A stretch of 29,528 nt of DNA from a virus: IMG/VR virus record IMGVR_UViG_3300008263_000020, positions 1-29,528 of that record; one strand, written 5' to 3'. Below are positions 1 through 4,814 of the stretch, one piece after another; the stretch's first letter is position 1; every line of letters starts with the position of its first letter. The notes beneath the pieces are model-generated. The model searched no databases and was not told the origin of the DNA. It saw only the letters and a program-made list of their open reading frames with translations. The position numbers and the translations under genes are program-made.

Positions 1-153
1 ACTTTTAAATATAAGTTAAAGTTACCATTATTATTTATTGCTAAAAATCATGCAAAAGAAATTCTTGAATATCGTTTGGGTAAAGTAACACCACAAGACG
101 AATTAAGTATTGGAGATATTTTTATGCACGGAAAATTTATTGAAAAAATTTAA
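1..153 (+). CDS. 3' end of an unidentified protein (partial)
   Basis: An open frame enters from the left edge and runs for 50 codons to a TAA at 151-153. The tail contains AKEILEYRLGKV followed by TPQDELSIGDIF and ends in FIEKI. It is directly followed by a strong intrinsic terminator, so it is the last gene of a plus-strand unit. I do not recognise the family, and too little is present to assign a role. Confidence 0.6.
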   Translation, partial: TFKYKLKLPLLFIAKNHAKEILEYRLGKVTPQDELSIGDIFMHGKFIEKI

Positions 154-178
154 AAGTGGTATTATTACCACTTTTTTT
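153..178 (+). terminator. Intrinsic terminator, probably bidirectional
   Basis: Stem AAAGTGGT (153-160) pairs with ACCACTTT (167-174) around the loop ATTATT and is followed by a T run. On the minus strand the same stem is followed by TTTAAATTTTTTC, so it could also end the minus-strand RNA that starts near 252. Confidence 0.85.
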
Positions 179-202
179 TATTGAGCGTTATCGTTAATAT
201 AT

Positions 203-243
203 GGACGTGACGGAGTCTACTCTTCTATTCTCATAGCACGTCC
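203..243 (-). ncRNA. Structured small RNA, family copy 1
   Basis: Read on the minus strand, GGACGUG pairs with CACGUCC (7 bp). Directly inside lies a CUAU-GAGA-AUAG hairpin with a GNRA loop, followed by the conserved block AAGAGUAGACUCC. A Bacteroidota-type promoter at 259-289 fires into it, and the terminator at 153-178 lies downstream, giving a transcript of about 100 nt with no useful open frame. Three related copies occur near 1566, 2862 and 4815. I do not recognise a known RNA family. The RNA nature is inferred from symmetry, covariation and the promoter. Confidence 0.65.
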
Positions 244-258
244 GAATCATTGACAAAA

Positions 259-289
259 CAAAGATAGAAAATAGATTTTAGATATGCAA
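259..289 (-). promoter_or_regulatory. Minus-strand promoter for sRNA copy 1
   Basis: On the minus strand TTG (289-287), 20 bases, then TATCTTTG (266-259) match the Bacteroidota housekeeping sigma consensus. Transcription would start about 7 bases later, just before the structured RNA. Confidence 0.8.
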
Positions 290-331
290 GAAAAAAGTGA
301 AAATAAATTTAAATTTATTTTTATAAAAATG

Positions 332-361
332 TTGTGGGAATGAAAATTATTATTATCTTTG
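332..361 (+). promoter_or_regulatory. Promoter of the 388 gene
   Basis: TTG (332-334), 19 bases, TATCTTTG (354-361). The flanking sequence 315-341 is nearly repeated at 1678-1702 before the 1753 gene, so the two operon heads are duplicates. The promoter lies inside the longer GTG-initiated reading frame from 334, which rules out that start. Confidence 0.85.
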
Positions 362-387
362 AAGAAACAAATAAACACATAGAAATT

Positions 388-615
388 ATGGCAAAGATTA
401 ATTTAGAGAAACACATTTGGGAAGGGTGGACAGTTGGCGATTTTATCAACAACTTGGAACCAATGTTCGATATGATTATGCGTGGTCAATCGTGGAAGAA
501 ACCTTTTACTACAAAACAAGAAGTAAAAGAATGGTGTATGGATATGCAAAGTGGTTATAAGAAACATATACCCGATGTAGTTAATTATTTTGTAGCAAAA
601 GCAAAAATAAAATAA
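388..615 (+). CDS. Small hypothetical protein (75 aa)
   Basis: This 75-residue protein starts MAKINLEKHIWEGWTVGDF and has an aromatic-rich middle (WEGW, QSWKKP, EWCMDM) and a Lys-rich end. The ATG at 388 is chosen because the GTG at 334 lies upstream of the promoter's -7 element (354-361). The leader is A-rich with no Shine-Dalgarno, as usual in Bacteroidota. It is the first gene of an early-looking operon. No family was recognised. Confidence 0.7.
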   Translation: MAKINLEKHIWEGWTVGDFINNLEPMFDMIMRGQSWKKPFTTKQEVKEWCMDMQSGYKKHIPDVVNYFVAKAKIK

Positions 616-622
616 AAAAAGA

Positions 623-654
623 TTTGCATAATAGAAATATTATGCTTATCTTTG
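623..654 (+). promoter_or_regulatory. Hairpin-spacer promoter (possible terminator-promoter hybrid)
   Basis: TTTG (623-626) and TATCTTTG (647-654) flank a perfect inverted repeat: GCATAATA (626-633), loop GAAA, TATTATGC (638-645). The hairpin begins 10 bases after the upstream stop and is followed by the T-rich TTATCTTTGTTT, so its RNA form could also terminate the upstream transcript. Three similar elements with different arm sequences lie at 914, 1278 and 2386. Confidence 0.8.
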
Positions 655-680
655 TTTCATAATCATTAAAACAAAAAGAA

Positions 681-896
681 ATGAAATTAACTACAATTGG
701 AAAAGTCAATCTTGAAAGGGTTGAAGACGGGAACCAAGCATTGATTTGTGAATCAATACCAATAGAAACGGCTGACTCAGACGATGAAAATGGTATGTCT
801 GTTATATTATCGTCTTGGGATGAAGATACAGTCCATACTGATTTGAATTTATTACTTGGTAAAAAAGTGAAAATAACTATTGAAATTATTGATTAA
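681..896 (+). CDS. Small acidic hypothetical protein (71 aa)
   Basis: This 71-residue acidic protein starts MKLTTIGKVNLERVEDGNQ. It has a central acidic patch (ETADSDDENG) and a C-terminal beta-like stretch (KKVKITIEIID). It is preceded by its own hairpin-spacer promoter at 623-654 and an A-rich leader. No family was recognised. Phage proteins this small, acidic and under host-type promoters are often early host-interaction factors, but nothing here proves that. Confidence 0.7.
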   Translation: MKLTTIGKVNLERVEDGNQALICESIPIETADSDDENGMSVILSSWDEDTVHTDLNLLLGKKVKITIEIID

Positions 897-913
897 AAAT
901 AATTGCAAAAAGA

Positions 914-945
914 TTTGGAATAGTGAAGACTATTCCTTATCTTTG
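914..945 (+). promoter_or_regulatory. Hairpin-spacer promoter
   Basis: TTTG (914-917) and TATCTTTG (938-945) flank the perfect arms GGAATAGT (917-924) and ACTATTCC (929-936) around GAAG. It has the same geometry as the element at 623, with a different arm sequence. Confidence 0.8.
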
Positions 946-971
946 TTTCACAAACAATAAAACACAAAACA

Positions 972-1187
972 ATGGAAATTTTATTTTATTTAGTATGTTT
1001 AGGTATAGGTTTAGGTATGGGCTATCTTATTGCACAATCAAATAAACCAAAATGTAACCACAAATGGAAACTTATTGAAAAAGGTGAAGTTTGGAGAGGT
1101 AATATAAACAACATAAGAGGTTGGGTAAAAGTTTACCAATGTGAACATTGTCTTAAAATGAGAAAAGAACAAGTTGAAATAGATTAA
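972..1187 (+). CDS. Membrane-anchored small zinc-finger-like protein (71 aa)
   Basis: Residues 3-21 (ILFYLVCLGIGLGMGYLIA) form one hydrophobic segment. The cytoplasmic-looking remainder carries CNHKW near residue 28 and CEHC near residue 57, spacing compatible with a small zinc ribbon. The protein would sit in the inner membrane with a zinc-binding tail. It has its own hairpin-spacer promoter at 914-945, and a 31-codon frame follows after 3 bases. Function is unknown. Confidence 0.7.
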   Translation: MEILFYLVCLGIGLGMGYLIAQSNKPKCNHKWKLIEKGEVWRGNINNIRGWVKVYQCEHCLKMRKEQVEID

Positions 1188-1190
1188 ACT

Positions 1191-1286
1191 ATGGCAAAGA
1201 TAAGTAAAACTACAAAATATGTAATTGCAAGTATTATGTATATTGAATATTATAGTAGAAAACTTTTTAGTAAAATATTTGGATAA
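1191..1286 (+). CDS. Very small ORF (31 aa)
   Basis: ATG at 1191 opens a 31-codon frame (MAKISKTTKYVIASIMYIEY, then a Lys/Phe-rich end) only 3 bases after the upstream stop, suggesting translational coupling. Its last codons overlap the next hairpin-spacer promoter (1278-1309). The first four residues, MAKI, match the 388 gene. The peptide is basic with a short hydrophobic centre. It is too short to assign and may not be a true gene. Confidence 0.4.
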   Translation: MAKISKTTKYVIASIMYIEYYSRKLFSKIFG

Positions 1287-1309
1287 GTGAAAACTTATCC
1301 ATACCTTTG
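1278..1309 (+). promoter_or_regulatory. Hairpin-spacer promoter driving a non-coding transcript
   Basis: TTTG (1278-1281) and TACCTTTG (1302-1309) flank the perfect arms GGATAAGT (1281-1288) and ACTTATCC (1293-1300) around GAAA. No gene follows. The transcript would be the structured RNA at 1316-1545. Confidence 0.8.
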
Positions 1310-1315
1310 AAGAAG

Positions 1316-1545
1316 AAAATAAAGAAATAAAGATATTGTAGGAAAAGGTCGATATAAAGAGAAGTCTCTGCTGAACCTCGTAGACTTGGGAATGATACAT
1401 CATTACATAATTAGTTTCCCTTTTCCGTTGTAGTTTAACACTAATTATGTTTTGATAAACCTTTTATATCGTAATTGATTTTGGGGAATGTTTCATTAGA
1501 GGTTGTTGTTGGGAATAGGTGTAAACTTATTCCCAATTTCTTTTT
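1316..1545 (+). ncRNA. Candidate pseudoknotted non-coding RNA (about 230 nt)
   Basis: The unit has a promoter (1278-1309) and a terminator (1509-1545) but no credible open frame. Long perfect pairings are visible: CGATATAAA (1350-1358) with TTTATATCG (1463-1471); ACATAATTAG (1405-1414) with CTAATTATGT (1441-1450); AAGTCT (1362-1367) with AGACTT (1382-1387); AATGA (1391-1395) with TCATT (1400-1404). GGAAAAGG (1341-1348), just outside the closing stem, pairs with CCTTTTCC (1419-1426) in the loop of the 1405-1450 hairpin, making a pseudoknot. I do not recognise it as tmRNA, 6S RNA or a known riboswitch. Confidence 0.55.
1509..1545 (+). terminator. Intrinsic terminator of the non-coding transcript
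   Basis: TTGGGAATA (1509-1517) pairs with TATTCCCAA (1528-1536) and is followed by TTTCTTTTT. The minus-strand side lacks a T run. Confidence 0.85.
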
Positions 1546-1565
1546 AATACTTTTCGTTCACGTAT

Positions 1566-1606
1566 AGACGCGTTGGAGTCTAGTCTTCTATTCTCATAGC
1601 ACGTCC
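1566..1606 (-). ncRNA. Structured small RNA, family copy 2
   Basis: On the minus strand GGACGUG pairs with CGCGUCU, with two positions changed to G-U wobbles relative to copy 1. The CUAU-GAGA-AUAG hairpin is identical to copy 1, and the inner block is AAGACUAGACUCC. The wobbles exist only in minus-strand RNA; on the plus strand the same positions are A-C mismatches. The promoter is at 1619-1648. A minus-strand terminator is less clear than for copy 1. Confidence 0.65.
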
Positions 1607-1618
1607 TTAGCGACATAA

Positions 1619-1648
1619 CAAAGATAGTAATAATATTGACTTGTGCAA
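1619..1648 (-). promoter_or_regulatory. Minus-strand promoter for sRNA copy 2
   Basis: Minus strand TTG (1648-1646), 19 bases, TATCTTTG (1626-1619). The initially transcribed region TTATGTC is shared with copy 3. Confidence 0.8.
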
Positions 1649-1693
1649 CAAAAATATGAAAAAAAATAAAAAAAAATTATTTTCATAAAAGTG

Positions 1694-1723
1694 TTGTGGG
1701 AATCAAATTTATTTATATCTTTG
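1694..1723 (+). promoter_or_regulatory. Promoter of the 1753 gene
   Basis: TTG (1694-1696), 19 bases, TATCTTTG (1716-1723). It falls inside the longer GTG-initiated frame that begins at 1696, so translation must begin further downstream. Confidence 0.85.
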
Positions 1724-1752
1724 TTCTATTATTAATCTTAAAAAACAAAGTT

Positions 1753-2367
1753 ATGGGTTACACAACTGATTTTATCGGAACGTTCAAATTGAACAAACAA
1801 TTAACGCCTAAAATGGCGCAATACTTAAAACTATTCAACGAAACTCGTAGAATGGGTAGAAATACTGATGAGGTATTTGGTATTCAAGGTGAATTCTTTG
1901 TATTTGGTGGTGGTAGTTTTGGACAAGACCGAGAAGAAAACGTGATTGACTTTAATACACAACCAAGCACACAACCAAGCCTTTGGTGTCAATGGTGTCC
2001 TACTGATGACCTTATGGGTATAGAATGGGACGGAGGAGAAAAGTTTTATCATTATACTGATTGGTTAGTTTACCTTATTCACAAAATATTAGCGCCAAAC
2101 GGATATGTGTTGAATGGTGTTGTTACGTGGCAAGGTGAAGAAACTGGTGATGTAGGGGAAATCATTGTTGAAAACAATAGAGTGTTTGAGCAACCATGGA
2201 AAGGTAGTAAAACAGAAATAACCCCACAAAGCGCTACAAAGTATCATTATGGTAATGGTGGTTTTAATTATATAAGTGATTATATGCGAACTGATGTTGT
2301 GTTAATATTAGACGGAACTGATGTTGAATTACCAAACACTTTTGGTGGGTTATTAGAAACTAACTAA
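1753..2367 (+). CDS. Conserved phage/bacterial hypothetical protein, MGYTTDF family (204 aa)
   Basis: The start ATG at 1753 gives MGYTTDFIGTFKLNKQLTP, followed by a YLKLFNETRRMGRN block, then LWCQW near residue 75 and WDGGEKFYHYTDWLVYLIH. I recognise this as a widespread uncharacterised family, usually about 150 residues; here an extra C-terminal section of about 50 residues (after FEQPWKGSK) is present. The frame upstream to 1696 overlaps the promoter and is not translated. Function is unknown; the conserved Trp and Asp/Glu residues suggest an enzyme or ligand-binding fold, which is inference. Confidence 0.8.
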   Translation: MGYTTDFIGTFKLNKQLTPKMAQYLKLFNETRRMGRNTDEVFGIQGEFFVFGGGSFGQDREENVIDFNTQPSTQPSLWCQWCPTDDLMGIEWDGGEKFYHYTDWLVYLIHKILAPNGYVLNGVVTWQGEETGDVGEIIVENNRVFEQPWKGSKTEITPQSATKYHYGNGGFNYISDYMRTDVVLILDGTDVELPNTFGGLLETN

Positions 2368-2385
2368 AAAAATAATTAAAAAAGA

Positions 2386-2417
2386 TTTGGATAATCGAAA
2401 GATTATCCTTATCTTTG
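2386..2417 (+). promoter_or_regulatory. Hairpin-spacer promoter
   Basis: TTTG (2386-2389) and TATCTTTG (2410-2417) flank the perfect arms GGATAATC (2389-2396) and GATTATCC (2401-2408) around GAAA. Compared with the 1281 element, the last two arm positions changed together on both sides. Confidence 0.8.
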
Positions 2418-2445
2418 TTTCACAAACAAATTAAATATAAAACAC

Positions 2446-2670
2446 ATGTTAAATAATATAACAAGTTACAATAATCCTCCGAAAATTGGAGATAAAGTTG
2501 TTGTCCAAACCCATTTTGAGGGTAAAAAAATATGCGTTGTTGATAGAATTGATAACAAAAAAATCCATTTTAAAAATAAAAGTTTTGGGTTGGAGGTTAA
2601 TCTTGATAGGGTTTTTAGTTTATTAGAAACATATCGAGGTGCAAAGTTTTTTTACCAATCTTTTAATTAA
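2446..2670 (+). CDS. Small hypothetical protein (74 aa)
   Basis: This 74-residue basic protein has the block PPKIGDKVVVQTHFEGKKI, then VVDRIDNKKIHFKNKSF. The alternating pattern suggests a small beta-barrel (SH3- or KOW-like), by pattern only. It is preceded by a hairpin-spacer promoter and followed closely by a 30-codon membrane ORF. No family was assigned. Confidence 0.65.
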   Translation: MLNNITSYNNPPKIGDKVVVQTHFEGKKICVVDRIDNKKIHFKNKSFGLEVNLDRVFSLLETYRGAKFFYQSFN

Positions 2671-2680
2671 AAAATTATTT

Positions 2681-2773
2681 ATGTTAGGCAAAATCGTTTA
2701 TTTAGCAATCCTATTTGGAGGGTTAGCAATGTTTAAAATAGTATGTAATCAATTAGATAAAAGAAAAAACTAA
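2681..2773 (+). CDS. Tiny membrane peptide (30 aa)
   Basis: ATG at 2681 opens a 30-codon frame: MLGKIVYLAILFGGLAMFKI followed by a charged tail VCNQLDKRKN. It is one hydrophobic segment flanked by Lys/Arg, typical of a small single-pass membrane protein. It lies 10 bases after the upstream stop and before an intrinsic terminator (2806-2834), so it is the last gene of the operon. Function is unknown. Confidence 0.5.
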   Translation: MLGKIVYLAILFGGLAMFKIVCNQLDKRKN

Positions 2774-2805
2774 ATTGTGTTTGTTTAGTGTTTTGATTGA
2801 TAGAG

Positions 2806-2834
2806 AAGTGGCGACATTGTTTGCCACTTTTTTT
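2806..2834 (+). terminator. Intrinsic terminator
   Basis: AAGTGGC (2806-2812) pairs with GCCACTT (2823-2829), followed by a T run. It ends the 2446-2773 operon. Confidence 0.85.
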
Positions 2835-2861
2835 ATGCCGTGTTGATTGACGTTCACATAT

Positions 2862-2936
2862 GGACGTGTCGGAGTCTAGCAACTAGCTGACGTAGTTGCA
2901 CAACGGAGTCTAGTCTTCTACTCTCGTAGCACGTCC
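2862..2936 (-). ncRNA. Structured small RNA, family copy 3 (expanded)
   Basis: On the minus strand GGACGUG (2936-2930) pairs with CACGUCC (2868-2862). The capped hairpin is CUAC-GAGA-GUAG, a compensated change from CUAU/AUAG. The block AGACUAGACUCC is followed by a 34-nt insertion that duplicates the 9 bases GGAGTCTAG (plus-strand 2871-2879 and 2905-2913) and adds a 7-bp hairpin, GCAACTA/TAGTTGC (2879-2899). The promoter is at 2949-2978. Confidence 0.65.
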
Positions 2937-2948
2937 TTGATGACATAA

Positions 2949-2978
2949 CAAAGATAGTAATAATATTCATATATGCAA
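2949..2978 (-). promoter_or_regulatory. Minus-strand promoter for sRNA copy 3
   Basis: Minus strand TTG (2978-2976), 19 bases, TATCTTTG (2956-2949). Confidence 0.8.
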
Positions 2979-2997
2979 AATTATTTATATAAAATAG

Positions 2998-3027
2998 TTG
3001 TTTATTTAAAAATTATTCATACCTTTG
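2998..3027 (+). promoter_or_regulatory. Promoter of the 3057 gene
   Basis: TTG (2998-3000), 19 bases, TACCTTTG (3020-3027). It is divergent from sRNA copy 3 and carries no perfect inverted repeat in the spacer. Confidence 0.85.
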
Positions 3028-3056
3028 TTCTAATAAACATTTAAAATTAAAACACA

Positions 3057-3383
3057 ATGGAAACTCACGCACTAATTAGAGATATGGAAATTTTAAAAAC
3101 CCATATACAAATGACATTTGAAGAAATGTTATATAAACAAGATGAATTTATTATATTTGATGAACTTGATTTAGCAACTGATACACCAGATGATTACCTT
3201 GAAATGAGAAATGAAATTAGTGGCAACGTCTTTGATGTTCACCCACTCAAAGTATCAAAAGAGGGAATTGAAGTAGTTGAGGCTGACGGAAGTTTTACAA
3301 AGCACACAATTAAAATATGGGATTTGTCAATCGAAGATAGAATAAATTTATTACAATTAATGGAAAATTGTTTGGTAGATTAA
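3057..3383 (+). CDS. Acidic hypothetical protein (108 aa)
   Basis: This 108-residue protein is strongly acidic. The N-terminal half is helical-looking (ILKTHIQMTFEEMLYKQDEF), followed by an acidic block (FDELDLATDTPDDYLEM), a beta-like centre (IEVVEADGSFTKHTIKIWDL) and a C-terminal helix (EDRINLLQLMENCLVD). The ATG follows the promoter by 30 bases. The next promoter begins inside its last codons. No family was recognised. Confidence 0.7.
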   Translation: METHALIRDMEILKTHIQMTFEEMLYKQDEFIIFDELDLATDTPDDYLEMRNEISGNVFDVHPLKVSKEGIEVVEADGSFTKHTIKIWDLSIEDRINLLQLMENCLVD

Positions 3384-3402
3384 AAACTAATTACTATCTT
3401 TA
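3371..3402 (+). promoter_or_regulatory. Promoter of the 3421 gene (weaker match)
   Basis: TTTG (3371-3374), 20 bases, TATCTTTA (3395-3402). The last base departs from TAnnTTTG. The -33 lies in the end of the upstream gene. Confidence 0.55.
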
Positions 3403-3420
3403 CAGAAACAAATAAACACT

Positions 3421-3984
3421 ATGAGAAAATTAAACGAGTTTTTAGATTTTAGTGAAAAACTTTATTTAAACCATTATTTTGGTGAATCATTATTGGTATT
3501 ACATGGAATATCATTTGGTGTTAAAATTGGTAAACAATTAAAACTTAAATGGGGTGATTTTATCAACGAAAAAGGACACGTAAAAGACTTTATCACTATT
3601 GATGGGAGAAGAATACCTTTGAGTGCTAAATGTAAGCATAAAACCGTTGTGATATATAGATTATTACAAGATAAAGTTAAATTAAATGATTTTGTTTATA
3701 CAACAAAAAAGGGTGTTTTATTATCAACTTGTAATTTATCAAAAAATTTAAAAAGACTTGCACAAAAAATATACAATGTTGAATACGATGAATTAACATC
3801 ATCATCATTGGAAAAAGTGTGGGCGTTATCAATCATTGAACTTAATGGTTATGATAAATCAATCTTTATCTTTTTAAAAGATTATATGGGGAAAAGAACC
3901 ACAAACGAATTAATTGATTTTGTTGGTGTAAAACCCAAAGAAAAAAACCTTATACGTTTTGATTTAATTGATGAAATTTATTAA
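3421..3984 (+). CDS. Degenerate tyrosine-recombinase-like protein (187 aa)
   Basis: The layout resembles the catalytic domain of a tyrosine recombinase: VLHGISFGVKIGKQLKLKW (about residues 26-44) sits where integrases have the GLRxxE-L-L-W box; RRIPLS follows like the KTxxxxxI/L strand region; LTSSSLEKVWALSIIELNGYD replaces the HxLRH box; and FLKDYMGKRTTNELIDF resembles the LGHxxxxTTxxY end. The Arg, His and Arg expected for catalysis appear to be replaced, so activity is unlikely; a DNA-binding or structural role is more plausible. The assignment rests on pattern recognition only. Confidence 0.5.
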   Translation: MRKLNEFLDFSEKLYLNHYFGESLLVLHGISFGVKIGKQLKLKWGDFINEKGHVKDFITIDGRRIPLSAKCKHKTVVIYRLLQDKVKLNDFVYTTKKGVLLSTCNLSKNLKRLAQKIYNVEYDELTSSSLEKVWALSIIELNGYDKSIFIFLKDYMGKRTTNELIDFVGVKPKEKNLIRFDLIDEIY

Positions 3985-3998
3985 AAATAACCAATAAA

Positions 3999-4030
3999 TT
4001 TGGTGGTTTCGTTTTTTATTACTATCTTTG
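3999..4030 (+). promoter_or_regulatory. Promoter of the 4055 gene
   Basis: TTTG (3999-4002), 20 bases, TATCTTTG (4023-4030). A TTG start at 4028 would lie within this element, so the ATG at 4055 is used. Confidence 0.85.
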
Positions 4031-4054
4031 AAGAAACAAATAAACACAAACACA

Positions 4055-4255
4055 ATGAGAACAATTACTGAAAAAGCAATCGAAAAGTTTTTAAACGCTG
4101 AAACTTTTAAAAGTGGCAACACAAGTGTAGAAGAAACGGCAACTACAAAGGAAAGGTTAAATGGTTTACCTAACGTGCATATAAAACAAATCAAAGGTAA
4201 ATGGTTTCTGAATGATGTTGAATGGGACGGAAAATTAATTGATGTAAATAACTAA
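4055..4255 (+). CDS. Small hypothetical protein (66 aa)
   Basis: It starts MRTITEKAIEKFLNAETF and ends with a compact block (IKQIKGKWFLNDVEWDGKLI) rich in aromatic and charged residues. The leader AAACAAATAAACACAAACACA is typical of these early genes and lacks a Shine-Dalgarno. It is probably cotranscribed with the 4327 gene through the hairpin at 4265-4300. No family was recognised. Confidence 0.65.
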   Translation: MRTITEKAIEKFLNAETFKSGNTSVEETATTKERLNGLPNVHIKQIKGKWFLNDVEWDGKLIDVNN

Positions 4256-4264
4256 ATGGTAAAC

Positions 4265-4300
4265 GGCAACCGATGTACAGAAATCTGTACATTGGTCGCC
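4265..4300 (+). other. Long intercistronic hairpin without U-tract
   Basis: Bases 4265-4280 pair with 4285-4300 around the loop AAAT: 16 positions with one A-C mismatch and one G-T wobble, including GATGTACAG and CTGTACATT. No T run follows (CCACACCACC does), so it is not a standard terminator. It lies between two cotranscribed genes and may protect or process mRNA, or bind a regulator as DNA. Confidence 0.75.
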
Positions 4301-4326
4301 CCACACCACCCTAATAACAAATTATT

Positions 4327-4539
4327 ATGAGTTATCAAATAAAAAGAGAATGCTGGAATGAAAAAACCTATAATGGTTACACCGACAACCCATATTGGCG
4401 AATAGACTTTAGAGGTTTATCTTTTGGTTTAACTGACAATGGCGAACTATGGTCAATAGGGAATTTAAAAATAACACCCACCAATATTGATGATATAAGA
4501 AATATCATAAGCGAATGTAAATTATCTATAACAATATAG
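4327..4539 (+). CDS. Small hypothetical protein (70 aa)
   Basis: This 70-residue protein is rich in Trp, Tyr and Gly: RECWNEKTYNGYTDNPYWRI, then FRGLSFGLTDNGELWSIGNL and a C-terminal helix (NIDDIRNIISECKL). No promoter is visible between it and the 4055 gene, so the two probably share a transcript, ended by the terminator at 4546. No family was recognised. Confidence 0.65.
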   Translation: MSYQIKRECWNEKTYNGYTDNPYWRIDFRGLSFGLTDNGELWSIGNLKITPTNIDDIRNIISECKLSITI

Positions 4540-4545
4540 ACAATC

Positions 4546-4580
4546 AAATAAGACTATGACAATAGTCTTATTTCTTTTTT
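4546..4580 (+). terminator. Intrinsic terminator
   Basis: AAATAAGACTA (4546-4556) pairs with TAGTCTTATTT (4563-4573) around TGACAA, followed by CTTTTTT. The minus-strand open frame ending at 4554 has its stop inside this stem. Confidence 0.85.
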
Positions 4581-4715
4581 ACCACTATTATATCCACACC
4601 ACAACCATATAAACCCCATACTTAATCCAGCATAGAACCATACAACGCAATGTAGTATGCGTAGTAGTAAACTACTCACACCAAAAGTCAAAGCATAACG
4701 CTTGAATTTTGACAA
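4554..4715 (-). other. Minus-strand transcription unit: small hydrophobic ORF or fifth non-coding RNA
   Basis: A good minus-strand promoter (4718-4748) fires into a frame that stays open to 4554. It encodes up to 53 residues with a hydrophobic core (SSLLLRILHCVVWFYAGL, then MGFIWLWCGY) and a KKE tail. No ATG stands at the front: starts would be TTG 4715, TTG 4691 or GTG 4679. The 5' part of the RNA also forms an 11-position hairpin with one mismatch (CAAAATTCAAG with TTTGACTTTTG). It could be a membrane peptide or a structured RNA; I cannot decide. Confidence 0.3.
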
Positions 4716-4717
4716 CA

Positions 4718-4748
4718 CAAAGATAGTAAATTATTATAGAATAACCAA
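4718..4748 (-). promoter_or_regulatory. Minus-strand promoter
   Basis: Minus strand TTG (4748-4746), 20 bases, TATCTTTG (4725-4718). Same class as the sRNA promoters. Confidence 0.75.
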
Positions 4749-4814
4749 ATAAAATAGCATAAAAAAAAATTAAATTATTTTTAAAAAAAACTTGCATATT
4801 AAAAAATAAAACCC

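Noticed and set aside
203-243. Hammerhead or other known small ribozyme in the repeated element
   Set aside because: The CUGAUGA and GAAA core of hammerheads is absent, and no other known ribozyme consensus was recognised.
334-387. Upstream GTG start of the first small gene
   Set aside because: It would place the start upstream of, and translate through, the promoter (332-361). The ATG at 388 follows a proper leader. The same reasoning removes upstream starts at 1696, 4028, 9856, 9812(-) and 20122(-).
1038-1403. 121-codon minus-strand frame
   Set aside because: It is antisense to the membrane zinc-finger gene and the structured RNA, has a Phe/Tyr-rich composition typical of a shadow of A-rich coding sequence, and has no promoter.
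1316-1545. HDV-like self-cleaving ribozyme or tmRNA
   Set aside because: The nesting order of stems differs from the HDV double pseudoknot, and no tmRNA-like ends or tag frame are seen.
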